DNA from: GCA-2711565 sp963664245
GTDB lineage: Bacteria > Bacteroidota > Bacteroidia > Bacteroidales > GCA-2711565
Direction of reading: 5' to 3'
NCBI GenBank assembly: GCA_963664245.1
Contig: OY760934.1
Coordinates: 2,666,001 to 2,730,000 of the forward strand
Length of the DNA stretch: 64,000 bases
Both the position numbers and the translations under genes were made by a program. Positions 1-8,645 of this stretch are shown in pieces. Under the pieces are notes generated by a model. The model was not told the origin of the DNA and ran no database searches. It saw only the letters and a list, made by a program, of their open reading frames with translations. Position 1 is the stretch's first letter. Every line of letters begins with the position of its first letter.

Positions 1-2
1 TG

Positions 3-1121
3 CTGATTCTTATAGGAGCCATGCTTATATATTCGGTGGTATATTCAATCGGATATTTTAATGAAGTAATCATTAATCAAAAAGTGGGGGTGGTTGATCT
101 TGATCACAGCGAAATGAGCCGGAAATACATCCGTATGCTTGATGCTACTAAGGATCTTGAAATAACACATCAGCCCAATTCACTCATGGAAGCAGAAAAC
201 CTTTTTATGCATAACACCATAGAAGGTGTTGTGCTGATTCCAAAAGATTTCCAGTCGGATATTCTGAAAGGGATGCCTGCAAATGTAGCCGTGTATGCCG
301 ATGCCAGTTATTTCCTTAAATACAAAACCACCTACATGGCAGCCTCCCTGATAAATAGTTATTTTGGTGCTGGTGTAGGTATTACAAAATACATGCTTGA
401 AGGGAAATCATTCGATCAGGCAAAAATTGCCAGTGACCCTTTGCCAGTTTACTACAACATCTTATATAATCCCGCATCAGGATATGCCAGTTATATTATG
501 CCGGGTATTATCCTTGTTATTATTCAGCAAACTTTGTTGATCGGAATTGGTATTCTTGGGGGGTCGTTTTCGGAGTCAAAAGCATCTCCTTTTATTTTGC
601 CGGAAAATCTGCGTTACAAAGAAATTATTCCTTATCTTACCGGGAAAGCCGGAGCTTATTTGCTAGTTTCCCTTATTAATGTGGTTTATGGTTCTGTTTT
701 GGTACACCATTGGTTTTCGTATCCTGATAAAACCAGTGTTTTTAATATTTTTATGCTTTTATTTCCTTTTGTTGTTGCCGTAACCTTTTTAGGGATAGTG
801 ATATCAACCTTGTTTAAGCACCGGGAATCTGCAATTGTTTTTATGGTTTTTTTGTCGCCCATTGCCTTGTTTTTGAGCGGACTTTCATGGCCCATATCTT
901 CCATTCCCGCCTGGTTGGTTAGCTTGTCAAAAGTAATGCCCAGCACCACGGTTATCCCGGCTTATTTAAGGCTTCGTACAATGGGGGTGAGTTTTGCCGA
1001 TTTAAGGTATGATGTGGTGTTCATGTATATACAGGCGGCAATATATGTTTGTTTAACCATTGCATATTTTTATGCCCGTGTATATTTTGGCAGGCGTAAA
1101 AAGGTTGTGAAAGCCGCCTGA
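3..1121 (+). CDS. ABC-2 type transporter permease (5' end outside window)
   Basis: The reading frame is open to the left edge, so the gene begins upstream; the first internal ATG is at 21, but the residues before it (LILIGA) continue a first membrane segment. The visible layout is that of an ABC-2 permease of the YhhJ/YbhR type. It has an N-terminal membrane segment, a soluble extracytoplasmic region of roughly 150 residues, then about five hydrophobic segments from residue 160 to the end and a basic C-terminal tail. This family forms the membrane part of exporters that often work with an HlyD-like adaptor, which would lie upstream and is not visible. It is convergent with the repressor gene that follows. 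The substrate cannot be told from the sequence. Confidence 0.8.
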   Translation: MILIGAMLIYSVVYSIGYFNEVIINQKVGVVDLDHSEMSRKYIRMLDATKDLEITHQPNSLMEAENLFMHNTIEGVVLIPKDFQSDILKGMPANVAVYADASYFLKYKTTYMAASLINSYFGAGVGITKYMLEGKSFDQAKIASDPLPVYYNILYNPASGYASYIMPGIILVIIQQTLLIGIGILGGSFSESKASPFILPENLRYKEIIPYLTGKAGAYLLVSLINVVYGSVLVHHWFSYPDKTSVFNIFMLLFPFVVAVTFLGIVISTLFKHRESAIVFMVFLSPIALFLSGLSWPISSIPAWLVSLSKVMPSTTVIPAYLRLRTMGVSFADLRYDVVFMYIQAAIYVCLTIAYFYARVYFGRRKKVVKAA

Positions 1122-1152
1122 TAAAGCAATGGCCGATAAAGAACAGAACAAT

Positions 1153-1947
1153 TTATTTTCTTTCTTTCTTTAGTTCATTCAGTTCGTTCTGCATTTTGTG
1201 AACTATGACCGAAAGTTTGCCCAGGTTCATTTCGTTGGCTTCGGGCAGGGCAAAACTAATATAGCCCAATGCTTTCCAAACTTCCGAAACACTGTTTGTT
1301 TTTATTTTATAAGGGCTGTATTCCGGGTTGTCTGATTTTAGCAGCAATGTTTCCTCATCTTCAAAAAACAGTCGTTTATAAACAATGCCATCGTCCTGTG
1401 TAACCAAAATATACGGCTTGCCGTCTTTTATGCCGTTCCAGTTCTGGAGGTACTCGCAAATAATGTACGAACCGGAAGGAACCGGTTCCATGCTGTTGCC
1501 TTCAATTTGAAATGCCCGGTAGGTTCGGTCGTTGGCAAGCTCGGGAAAAGGCAAATCGAACTTTGGCAGCGTTTCCATAAAATCCGGATCGGAATAACCT
1601 TTGGTATAGCCTGCCGAAGCTTTTACGGGAACCAGTGTAATTAGTTCTTTGTTGTCGCGGTCAACGAGCGTGCTTAATACGCGCAGCCCTTTGCCCGATT
1701 TGTCTACGGTTTGAACGCTTTGTTTGTCTGGTTCAGCCGAGCTCAAATCGGTATTCACCAATTCGTCGATGCTCACACTAAAGTAGTGCGACAAAATCCG
1801 TAAAGCTGAAATTTTGGGAGTGGCGCGTCCTTCTTCGTACGAACCAATCATGGCGCGGTTCACCCCAATTTTATTGGCCAGTTGATCCTGGGTAAGATTG
1901 CGGGTTTTTCGCAGTTGTTTGATGTTCGATCCTAAAAAATTCTCCAT
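1153..1947 (-). CDS. LexA-like XRE-family repressor with S24 peptidase domain
   Basis: This 264-residue protein has an N-terminal helix-turn-helix of the XRE/Cro type (about residues 7-65, including the turn around NLTQDQLANKIGVNRAMIG). Its C-terminal half resembles the LexA/UmuD/CI peptidase S24 fold. The candidate catalytic serine is in GNSMEP and the lysine in VYKRLF. An Ala-Gly pair in KASAGY precedes the domain and matches the usual self-cleavage site. Such proteins are repressors inactivated by RecA-stimulated autocleavage after DNA damage. The gene is divergent from a DNA-repair-type radical SAM pair, with a double inverted-repeat element between them. Autoregulation and control of that pair are therefore likely but inferred. 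The C-terminal tail is a short charged helix. Confidence 0.85.
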   Translation of the reverse strand: MENFLGSNIKQLRKTRNLTQDQLANKIGVNRAMIGSYEEGRATPKISALRILSHYFSVSIDELVNTDLSSAEPDKQSVQTVDKSGKGLRVLSTLVDRDNKELITLVPVKASAGYTKGYSDPDFMETLPKFDLPFPELANDRTYRAFQIEGNSMEPVPSGSYIICEYLQNWNGIKDGKPYILVTQDDGIVYKRLFFEDEETLLLKSDNPEYSPYKIKTNSVSEVWKALGYISFALPEANEMNLGKLSVIVHKMQNELNELKKERK

Positions 1948-1955
1948 TTTTATAA

Positions 1956-1987
1956 CTAAAAATATTAGTATGCTAAAAATATTAGTA
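1956..1987. promoter_or_regulatory. Tandem inverted-repeat operator between repressor and rSAM pair
   Basis: Two identical 15-bp copies of CTAAAAATATTAGTA lie at 1956-1970 and 1973-1987, repeated at a 17-bp period. Each contains the inverted repeat CTAA-N5-TTAG. A further half-like copy (AAATTAGTA) is at 2011-2019. The pair sits 9 bp upstream of the LexA-like gene start and overlaps a TAnnTTTG promoter element for the divergent operon. That is where a repressor would block both directions. The binding protein is inferred to be the adjacent repressor. Confidence 0.65.
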
Positions 1988-1993
1988 TTTTTG
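1986..1993 (+). promoter_or_regulatory. Candidate -7 promoter element for the rSAM pair
   Basis: TATTTTTG fits the Bacteroidota housekeeping -7 consensus TAnnTTTG and lies about 55 bp upstream of the ATG at 2049. It overlaps the end of the second operator copy. No clear -33 TTTG was identified. Confidence 0.45.
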
Positions 1994-2048
1994 ATTGTAA
2001 AAATATGAAAAAATTAGTAAAATCGCAAATTGATTTGAGTAAAGAAAC

Positions 2049-3332
2049 ATGAATGATAAGGTTTTAAAAAAGTTGCAAATTTTAGCTGGGGCTGCAAAAT
2101 ATGATGTTTCGTGTGCCTCAAGCGGAAACAGAAGAGCCAACCCCGACAAAGGGCTCGGCAGTGCTTCTCCTTGGGGGATTTGCCATAGTTTTACCGAAGA
2201 TGGCCGATGCGTTTCGCTGCTCAAAATTATGTTCACCAATTATTGCATTTACGATTGTGCGTATTGTTTGAACCGCAAAAGCAATGATGTGGAGCGAACC
2301 GCTTTCACGGTGAAAGAACTCACGGAGCTCACCATTGCTTTTTACCGGCGGAATTATATTGAAGGTCTGTTTTTAAGTTCGGGGGTGATACGCAACCCGG
2401 ATCATACCATGTCGTTGATGATGCGGGTGGCCAAAGATTTGCGGACCGAACATGGCTTCAACGGCTACATTCACCTGAAAAGCATTCCGGGAGCCAGCCC
2501 GGAAATTATCCGGGAAGCCGGTTTGTATGCCGATCGCATGAGTGTAAACATTGAAATCCCGACCGAAACAAACCTGAAACTCCTGGCTCCTGAAAAAGAT
2601 TATTCAAGCATTTTTACCCCGATGAATTCCATCCGGCAGGGAATTTTAATCAGCAAGGAGGACCGGAAAAAATTCCGTTCAGCACCCCGTTTTGTTCCCG
2701 CCGGGCAAAGCACCCAACTCATTGTCGGGGCAACTGACGACAGCGACAAACACATTCTCGACCTTGCTTCAAATTTGTACAAACAGCAATCGTTAAAACG
2801 GGTGTATTATTCGGGCTATATCCCGGTGAACAAGAATGACAGCCGTCTGCCCGCTATAAAAACACCACCCCTGGTGAGGGAAAACCGCTTGTATCAATCG
2901 GACTGGCTGATGCGGTTTTATTTTTTTACGGTGGATGAAATTGTAAACGAGAAGCATCCGAATTTAGATTTAGAGATTGACCCGAAGCTGAGCTATGCTT
3001 TGCGGAACCCCGCTTTGTTTCCGGTTGACATCAACAGGGCTCCTTATGAACTGCTGTTGCGTGTACCTGGATTGGGGGTTCGATCGGCAAAATTAATTGT
3101 TTCGAGCCGAAGGTATGGCCGTATCAATGCCGGGCAGTTAAAAAAAATGGGCGTGGTAATGAAACGGGCGCAGTACTTTATTAGCTGCAACGAACTGGCT
3201 TCGCCAACGGTTAACGAAATTAAGCCGGAGTATTTGAAACCCATGCTAATGCAAAAGGTTCCTAAAAAAAGGAATAAACACGAAGGCCAGTTAAATTTGT
3301 TTGGAGAAGCCTGTTTAAAATTACAATCATGA
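2049..3332 (+). CDS. Putative DNA modification/repair radical SAM protein
   Basis: The 427-residue product has the radical SAM cluster-binding motif CxxxCxxC at Cys66, Cys70 and Cys73 (TNYCIYDCAYC). The TIM-barrel core runs to about residue 300. A helix-hairpin-helix-like DNA-binding segment follows near residues 335-380 (INRAPYELLLRVPGLGVRSAK). This layout matches the family described as a radical SAM protein linked to uracil-DNA glycosylase (TIGR03916-type), whose exact reaction is not known. The stop codon overlaps the next start as ATGA, so the two genes are translationally coupled. The next gene is the family's usual partner. Divergence from a LexA-like repressor suggests induction by DNA damage, which is inference. 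No uracil-DNA glycosylase gene is next to it here. Confidence 0.85.
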   Translation: MNDKVLKKLQILAGAAKYDVSCASSGNRRANPDKGLGSASPWGICHSFTEDGRCVSLLKIMFTNYCIYDCAYCLNRKSNDVERTAFTVKELTELTIAFYRRNYIEGLFLSSGVIRNPDHTMSLMMRVAKDLRTEHGFNGYIHLKSIPGASPEIIREAGLYADRMSVNIEIPTETNLKLLAPEKDYSSIFTPMNSIRQGILISKEDRKKFRSAPRFVPAGQSTQLIVGATDDSDKHILDLASNLYKQQSLKRVYYSGYIPVNKNDSRLPAIKTPPLVRENRLYQSDWLMRFYFFTVDEIVNEKHPNLDLEIDPKLSYALRNPALFPVDINRAPYELLLRVPGLGVRSAKLIVSSRRYGRINAGQLKKMGVVMKRAQYFISCNELASPTVNEIKPEYLKPMLMQKVPKKRNKHEGQLNLFGEACLKLQS

Positions 3333-4093
3333 TTTGCTGGACCTACGATAAAACGTTTGAAGGCTTTTTAACGCTTGTTTTTGATGCTTATGATTTGAAG
3401 CTGTTCCCGGATAAAATCCTGGGGAAAAACAGCGATCAGCCGATGCTTTTTGCGGCCGATTATGAGGTTATCAGCGATGAGGAAAAAGCGAAAAGGGTAT
3501 GGTTCGGGCTGAAAAAAAAACTGTCGGCACTTAGCCGCCGGATGATTTACCGGGTTTTTCTTTCGGAGCTTGAAGATATTGAACTGCTTTTGCTGAATTA
3601 TGTACGAACAATATTTGAGGCTGTAGAAAACATGGAAATGAATTTTGGCAATCGCTATGTTTTGGAGATGGTAAAAATTAGCAAAAAAGTGAGCCGCGAA
3701 ACCCAACGGATTTTGATGTTTGTGCGCTTCCAGAAAACGGCCGATGATATTTATTATGCTTCCTTCGATCCGAAATACAATGTTTTGCCTTTGTCGACCC
3801 GGCATTTTAAAGAACGCTTTGCCGACCAAAAATGGGTCATTTATGATACCCGTCGGAATTTTGGCTTTTATTATGATTTAAAAGAAGTGTCGGAAATAAC
3901 GTTTACCCACCGCTTGATTGATAAGATTAGCGGGAAAATTGATAAAAGCATCATGGCCGAAGATGAACAAAAGTTTCAGCAACTTTGGAAAAGCTATTTC
4001 GATTCGGTTTGCATCCGCGAGAGAATTAATCCCCGTTTGCACATGCAATTTTTACCCAAGCGTTTTTGGAAGTATTTGACGGAGAAGCAATAG
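3329..4093 (+). CDS. TIGR03915-type putative DNA repair partner protein
   Basis: The 254-residue protein overlaps the radical SAM gene by 4 bp. It opens with the family-typical segment around WTYDKTFEGFLTLVFDAY and closes with a segment around INPRLHMQFLPKRFWKYL. This is the usual companion of the radical SAM DNA-repair protein. In some bacteria it is fused to a uracil-DNA glycosylase domain; here the gene stops at the partner domain and no glycosylase part is present. It has no signal peptide or membrane segment, so it is expected in the cytoplasm. Its biochemical activity is not established; a role in DNA metabolism is inferred from the partnership and the repressor context. Confidence 0.8.
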   Translation: MICWTYDKTFEGFLTLVFDAYDLKLFPDKILGKNSDQPMLFAADYEVISDEEKAKRVWFGLKKKLSALSRRMIYRVFLSELEDIELLLLNYVRTIFEAVENMEMNFGNRYVLEMVKISKKVSRETQRILMFVRFQKTADDIYYASFDPKYNVLPLSTRHFKERFADQKWVIYDTRRNFGFYYDLKEVSEITFTHRLIDKISGKIDKSIMAEDEQKFQQLWKSYFDSVCIRERINPRLHMQFLPKRFWKYLTEKQ

Positions 4094-4126
4094 AATCTTT
4101 ATTGTTCTTTTTTTTATTCGAGAAAT

Positions 4127-4783
4127 TTAGACATACGATGATTTTGTGATTTGATCGGGATAATTATCTTTAGCCATCTCATTGATTTTAGGTTGTAAAA
4201 CCCAAATTCCAATAGGAGAAAGCCAGATTAAAATAAATTCGCTAATAAATTCTGAAAATCGTGCGGTTCGTTGTAATTCCACAGTTTTGTATGTCTTCGC
4301 AACAAAATATATGCAGTAAAGAAAACAAAAAAAAGCAGCAAGGTGTAATGGTAAGATGATGAGAAAAAACGGTATCGTACCTGTTGAATTTGCACTATTT
4401 TCTTGAGTAAATAAAAGGGGTAAAAAAATCATCGATAACCTATAAATTATAAGATAAATGATGAGGATAAAGGAGAGTATTTTAAACGTGCCAACTTTCA
4501 TCTTGATGGTATTGGGGATTTTTCTTTGCAGCCCAATGCTTACTGCCCAAAACCAACTATATAAAAAAATCATACCTAGTATTAACAAAATCGAAAACAT
4601 ACCCATTGGGAAAATCATCGAATCAAATTGATTGCCTACTGATTGATCCAAAGGCTGATTAATACTTTCTCTTAAAATAATTCTACCGATTAAAGGAATA
4701 CCAACTATTAAAAGGAATATTTCCCAATGTTTTGCTTTTAATAACCATTCTATGTGTTTGTCTTTTAAGATTCGATCTATCAT
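4127..4783 (-). CDS. Hypothetical multi-pass membrane protein
   Basis: This 218-residue protein is not recognised. It shows about five hydrophobic segments (near residues 22-37, 57-84, 102-125, 138-163 and 181-198) and a C-terminal hydrophilic tail with a short IWVLQPKINEMA-like stretch. Base composition is visibly AT-rich compared with the repair genes upstream. It lies 20 bp downstream of a TPM-domain gene on the same strand, so the two are probably co-transcribed. Function unknown. Confidence 0.6.
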   Translation of the reverse strand: MIDRILKDKHIEWLLKAKHWEIFLLIVGIPLIGRIILRESINQPLDQSVGNQFDSMIFPMGMFSILLILGMIFLYSWFWAVSIGLQRKIPNTIKMKVGTFKILSFILIIYLIIYRLSMIFLPLLFTQENSANSTGTIPFFLIILPLHLAAFFCFLYCIYFVAKTYKTVELQRTARFSEFISEFILIWLSPIGIWVLQPKINEMAKDNYPDQITKSSYV

Positions 4784-4803
4784 TTCTTTTTATTTTTTAA
4801 TGA

Positions 4804-5289
4804 TTAATTAACTTCTTCTATTATTTTGAATAGACCTTTTTTGATACCTTCAAAAAAGTTTCCTTTTTTAAATTCAGGGATAATGGTGTTGTCTATGATT
4901 TGTTTTGCTTCTTCATCTTTTAATTTATTTTCTAAGCCTAAGCCCACATCAATTCTAATTTCTCGCAATTTCTTTCCGAAAACAATCATGATTCCGTTGT
5001 TTTTCCCTTTTTTTCCTATTCTCCAATGGTTTCCAAGTTTGAGAGAATACTCTTCAATAGATTGAAAAGGCTCGTAAGAGAGTATTGTAACAACAGCTAT
5101 TTCATTGCTGGTTTCTTTTTCATGCTCACTTATTATTGTTTCAAGCTGATTAATTTCTTCGGAAGTGAAAATGCCTTCAAAATCATTTACAAAGCCAATT
5201 GGTGTTGGGAAATCAACCTCCGCATTTTGAGAAAATGAGATGAGTGATACATTGGCAATTAGTAGTAATAAAAATATTTTTTTTGTCAT
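4804..5289 (-). CDS. TPM-domain exported protein
   Basis: A signal peptide (MTKKIFLLLLIANVSLISFSQ) is followed by a TPM domain (PF04536 type) covering most of the 161 residues. Typical family stretches include VNDFEGIFTSEEINQLE, the NEIAVVTI strand, and NNGIMIVFG. Related proteins usually carry a transmembrane segment and a glycine-rich tail after the domain; here the protein ends right after it. TPM proteins have been linked to phosphatase-like folds and to photosystem or membrane-protein maintenance, but no specific role can be assigned. It heads a two-gene AT-rich minus-strand unit with the membrane protein at 4127-4783. Confidence 0.75.
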   Translation of the reverse strand: MTKKIFLLLLIANVSLISFSQNAEVDFPTPIGFVNDFEGIFTSEEINQLETIISEHEKETSNEIAVVTILSYEPFQSIEEYSLKLGNHWRIGKKGKNNGIMIVFGKKLREIRIDVGLGLENKLKDEEAKQIIDNTIIPEFKKGNFFEGIKKGLFKIIEEVN

Positions 5290-5600
5290 GATTACAAAAT
5301 TTTACCGCATTTTTATTGGGGAGAAAATGCTGTTTAAAGATATGAAAATTATTTAGATGTTTAATATGGTCTGTTTTATAATGCGTGAAGCCGAATTAAA
5401 CAGAAAGAATTTACCACCCGTCTTCGCCTTTGACGAATCCACTCCTCCTAAATAAGGGGATAATGGGCGAGTTTAGCTTAGTCAGGGGGCGGCTCAAAGT
5501 CGTTTCTTGTGATAGCCATTGATATGCCAATCTGGACAGGGTTTTTAATTTTCATTATATTGTCGGGTTATTTCATTTGTCGTTCACCAAACAAAAAATT
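5290..5600. other. Intergenic region without recognised gene
   Basis: This spacer of about 310 bp separates the divergent TPM and acyltransferase genes. A pyrimidine/purine mirror-like stretch around 5443-5460 (TCCTCCTAAATAAGGGGA) could form a weak hairpin and resembles degenerate intergenic repeats. No TAnnTTTG element was found close to either gene, and no RNA gene was recognised. Confidence 0.3.
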
Positions 5601-6719
5601 ATGTCTAAGTCACGCGTTCTTTATATTGATAATCTCCGGATATTTTTAATTGCACTGGTTGTGCTTCATCATCTTGCCATTACGTATGGTTCAGCAGGAG
5701 GCTGGTATTACAAAGAGGTTGAGCCTGACAATCTTACCTTGTTGATTTTAACGGCTTTTGCTGTAACCAATCAGTCTTTTTTTATGGGGATGTTTTTTCT
5801 AATCTCGGCTTATTTTACACGGATTTCGTTGGAACGCAAATCGTCCGGAAAATTTTTGAAAGACCGCTTCATCCGTCTTGGGATTCCCTTGTTGGTGTTT
5901 TATTTTATTCTTTCGCCATTGACCATTTATGTTACCCTCCGGTACGGTTTGGGAAGGGATATAAATTTCTGGGGATATGTTAAAAGGGAACAGGGTTTTG
6001 GTTTTGGCCCCATGTGGTTTGTTGAAACACTTTTGATTTTTAGTTTGATTTGTGTAGCCTATTACTATTTCGCAAAGAACCGTTTGAAGCAAACCTTTTC
6101 CAAACCATTTCCTAAAACGGTTGTAATTTTTTTGTATGCAGTTTTGATTAGTGTGGTTTCTTTTGTGGTTCGTTTGTGGTTGCCTTTGGGATGGTCCATT
6201 CCTGGAACCGGATTGCAAGTGCCTTATTTCCTGCAATACATTGCCTTACTGTTTGCCGGAATTTGGTTCGCCAAATACCGCTGGTTTGATGCCATTACAT
6301 ATAAACAAGGTGTGCGTTGGTTTGTGATTGCCCAGATTTTTATTTTTATTGCTTTCCCCCTGATGTTTTATTACGGAGCTAAAAATGGCCTGGATCCTTT
6401 TGGTGGAGGCTGGACATGGCAATCGCTTGTGCTTAGTTTCTGGGAACAGTTTACCGGATTCAGCCTGATGCTTGGATTGGCCGGAATCTTTAAAAAGAAA
6501 TTCAGCATCCAGAACAAATGGGCCGTTATTTTGTCCGGGGCAGCGTATGCTACTTATATTGTTCATCCGTTACTGCTGGTTTCGTTGAGTGTGAGTTTCA
6601 AAAGGCTGGAGCTTTACCCCGTATTGAAATTTATTGTTCTGGCTCCATTGGCTTTGTTGCTTTGTTTTGGTGTCGGGATTTTGTTAAAACAGGTGCCGTT
6701 GTTTAGAAGGGTTTTATAA
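5601..6719 (+). CDS. Acyltransferase family 3 membrane protein
   Basis: The 372-residue product is a multi-pass membrane protein of the acyltransferase 3 family, which O-acylates cell-surface glycans and similar molecules. The N-terminal hallmark YIDNLRIFLIALVVLHH, with the conserved Arg and the His pair, is present. A second conserved Arg region (SYFTRISLERKSSGKFLKDR) follows the second membrane segment, and about ten hydrophobic segments run to the end. The open frame extends back to a TTG at 5577. The ATG at 5601 is preferred because the family normally begins a few residues before this motif. The gene stands alone; the acceptor is unknown. Confidence 0.85.
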   Translation: MSKSRVLYIDNLRIFLIALVVLHHLAITYGSAGGWYYKEVEPDNLTLLILTAFAVTNQSFFMGMFFLISAYFTRISLERKSSGKFLKDRFIRLGIPLLVFYFILSPLTIYVTLRYGLGRDINFWGYVKREQGFGFGPMWFVETLLIFSLICVAYYYFAKNRLKQTFSKPFPKTVVIFLYAVLISVVSFVVRLWLPLGWSIPGTGLQVPYFLQYIALLFAGIWFAKYRWFDAITYKQGVRWFVIAQIFIFIAFPLMFYYGAKNGLDPFGGGWTWQSLVLSFWEQFTGFSLMLGLAGIFKKKFSIQNKWAVILSGAAYATYIVHPLLLVSLSVSFKRLELYPVLKFIVLAPLALLLCFGVGILLKQVPLFRRVL

Positions 6720-6890
6720 ATTTTGTTTTTTGACCCACCCTAAATCCGTTCCTAAACGCTAGAGAGATAAACTATTTTTACACCGACCACCCTTTCTTAG
6801 TTAAGCAGAGAAACAGAAGGGGAAATTAAATTTTGATTATCCAGAGTTTTATGTGAAGCTCCGTCTGTATAATGCCATTGAATTTGAGAT

Positions 6891-7031
6891 ATTCCCGGAA
6901 ACATGCGCAAGTCTCTAAAATTTGTGCTTACATCTCTTCGGAGTTATACTTAGAAATCTTTAACACTATAAGCACAACGTCCTAAAGATGTAAGCATAAC
7001 GCTCCAAAAGCATGCGCATGTCTCCGGGAAT
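6891..7031. repeat. 22-bp-periodic degenerate repeat with overall dyad symmetry
   Basis: Outer arms at 6891-6909 and 7013-7031 are inverted repeats with one mismatch in 19. Inner arms at 6925-6935 (TGCTTACATCT) and 6986-6996 (AGATGTAAGCA) are a perfect inverted pair about the same centre near 6961. Independently, degenerate units recur every 21-22 bp, starting near 6902, 6924, 6946, 6968, 6990 and 7011. The best conserved pair is TAAGCACAACGTCC and TAAGCATAACGCTCC. The element ends 9 bp beyond the stop codon of the HU-like gene. It has no T-tract, so a simple terminator role is doubtful. The rest of the 6720-7039 spacer shows nothing recognisable. Confidence 0.6.
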
Positions 7032-7039
7032 AATTGCTT

Positions 7040-7438
7040 TTAGGCTTCGTTTCCGTCACTGGTTTGTTTGTATTCGGCAACTGCAAGGACTTTTTTAATG
7101 TCCTTGCCAGGGGTGAATATTACCCGGTTGCTTTTAATACAGGCCTTGGTGACTTCTTCGGCCGTAGGTTTTCCTTCGCTACTGAGGCTGGTTCGGAAAA
7201 ACCCCAGATCACCCAGTTGAATAATCGTACTATTGGCCAATTTTTCAGGGATAATCTGCACCAGAGCCGTGAGTACGGCCCAGATATCCGCCCGGTTTAC
7301 GGTACTGATACGCTCAATTTCCGTACAGAGTTCTTTCAGGTCAATGCGGTTGTCGTTAACCACTGTGGCATAGAATTTTTTTGTTCCTCCGCCTTCTACA
7401 CCGGGTTCACCCCGGGAGATTACTTTAAATTTGATCAT
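7040..7438 (-). CDS. HU-related DNA-binding protein
   Basis: The 132-residue protein matches the Bacteroidota HU-related family (TIGR01201 type). It starts with MIKFKVISRGEPG and a GGGTKKFYATV strand. Next come a helical dimerisation part (residues 35-75) and the LGDLGFFRTSLSSEGKPT region equivalent to the HU saddle. The tail is short and acidic. Such proteins bind DNA without much sequence specificity and act in nucleoid structure. The gene is monocistronic, and a 22-bp-periodic palindromic repeat begins 9 bp after its stop. Confidence 0.85.
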   Translation of the reverse strand: MIKFKVISRGEPGVEGGGTKKFYATVVNDNRIDLKELCTEIERISTVNRADIWAVLTALVQIIPEKLANSTIIQLGDLGFFRTSLSSEGKPTAEEVTKACIKSNRVIFTPGKDIKKVLAVAEYKQTSDGNEA

Positions 7439-7611
7439 ACGTTTATGATTTTAAGGTTAATAATACGGGGAGTATTTTTATAGTTTGTCATGTTTATCTG
7501 TTTTGGTAATTATCTATAAATTATATTTTACTAATTCTGACATGCCTTTACTTTTTGTGTAAACCGATTTTCGGACTATACCAATTTTTTATTATTTTTC
7601 AGGTGACATTT

Positions 7612-8496
7612 TTACCGAACAGTTATTTTTTGTTTACGCTTTCTTTTTAAAGCAATATACCAAAGGTAAACAGACAATAAGATAAAGAGTATTAATATAA
7701 TAAGTATTTCGGTAACATACTTCGTGGGCTCGACCCATATTTCACTGAAAAAATCGATCCGCCCCAATATTTCTACCGGGGTCCAGAATATGATTACCGT
7801 AGCAATGGAGAAACGGATGTTTGCACCCCATGAACTGATTTTCAATTGTTTTTTAAACATGAATCCCGAAGCGATAAAACAACCAATCCCTATTATAAAC
7901 GTTACCGGATGATGGTCCCCAAGAATCCTGTTGTCATAACAAAACATGAGCAACAAGTAACAGGTCCAAAGCAACATGTTCAGCTCCATAAACGTTACAA
8001 TGGCTGTGTGGCGGGTCATAGGACGGGCTATTATAACATTTCTTTTATCCTTAAAAAATAGTTTTTGACACCAATTAATAAACTGGCACCCTGTTTTTAT
8101 ACTACATAAGTACAATACCATAACCATCGCCCAAAAACCAAATGTCGCAGGCAGAATTAAATATTCCGGTTTGGTAACCACCTCGCCATTTATAATTTCG
8201 GCCTGAACCCCGTAACGGTGTGCATAATACATAAACAGGAATTCCACCCAGCCTGTCCAAAAAAGCAAGCCGCCAAAAAAACCCAATAATGTTTGCTTCG
8301 TATCGCCTTGGGACAATATTCCAATAATCACTATCACCAAGCCTACTCCACCCATAGCAAAAGCGGAATATTGCAGGCTTACAGGTGACATAAATTTTTC
8401 CATTACAATCATAAGGGCATGCCCCAATGGCATGGTAAACAATACCATGAAAAAAGACGCCAGCGTCTTCCATACGTTTTTTGTTCCTGATTTCAT
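7612..8496 (-). CDS. Hypothetical multi-pass membrane protein
   Basis: The 294-residue product has about eight hydrophobic segments, beginning with WKTLASFFMVLFTMPLGHALMIV and ending in a strongly hydrophobic helix followed by a Lys/Arg-rich tail (ALKRKRKQK). This topology puts the tail on the cytoplasmic side by the positive-inside rule. No family was recognised. It is the last gene of the long minus-strand series running from 28997. A 150-bp spacer containing a strong hairpin separates it from the M16 peptidase gene, so membership in one transcript is uncertain. Confidence 0.6.
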   Translation of the reverse strand: MKSGTKNVWKTLASFFMVLFTMPLGHALMIVMEKFMSPVSLQYSAFAMGGVGLVIVIIGILSQGDTKQTLLGFFGGLLFWTGWVEFLFMYYAHRYGVQAEIINGEVVTKPEYLILPATFGFWAMVMVLYLCSIKTGCQFINWCQKLFFKDKRNVIIARPMTRHTAIVTFMELNMLLWTCYLLLMFCYDNRILGDHHPVTFIIGIGCFIASGFMFKKQLKISSWGANIRFSIATVIIFWTPVEILGRIDFFSEIWVEPTKYVTEILIILILFILLSVYLWYIALKRKRKQKITVR

Positions 8497-8515
8497 TTTT
8501 TTATTTTTATCGTTC

Positions 8516-8553
8516 TACAGTTATTGGCTGTAAGTTCCCAACCTACAGCCAAT
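8516..8553 (-). promoter_or_regulatory. Leader hairpin with an alternative pairing partner
   Basis: ATTGGCTGTA at 8523-8532 and TACAGCCAAT at 8544-8553 form a perfect 10-bp stem with an 11-nt loop. TACAG at 8516-8520 can compete for pairing with the CTGTA of the first arm. In minus-strand order it lies between the M16 gene stop and the membrane protein start. The three-segment arrangement resembles an attenuator, but no T-tract follows. Confidence 0.4.
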
Positions 8554-8645
8554 GCTTTTCATCAATTTATTTATTAATCTGAATGCAGGATGGCGACAAA
8601 ATCACCACCCTGAGGTCTTTAATTAAGCAGTACTAAAGGATATAA

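Noticed and set aside
1153..1947. Prophage CI repressor indicating a prophage
   Set aside because: The repressor is of LexA-like type, but no integrase, structural or lysis genes lie nearby.
3368..3829. Minus-strand frame opposite the TIGR03915-type gene
   Set aside because: Antisense shadow of a supported gene, low-complexity Phe/Ile/Asn-rich product.
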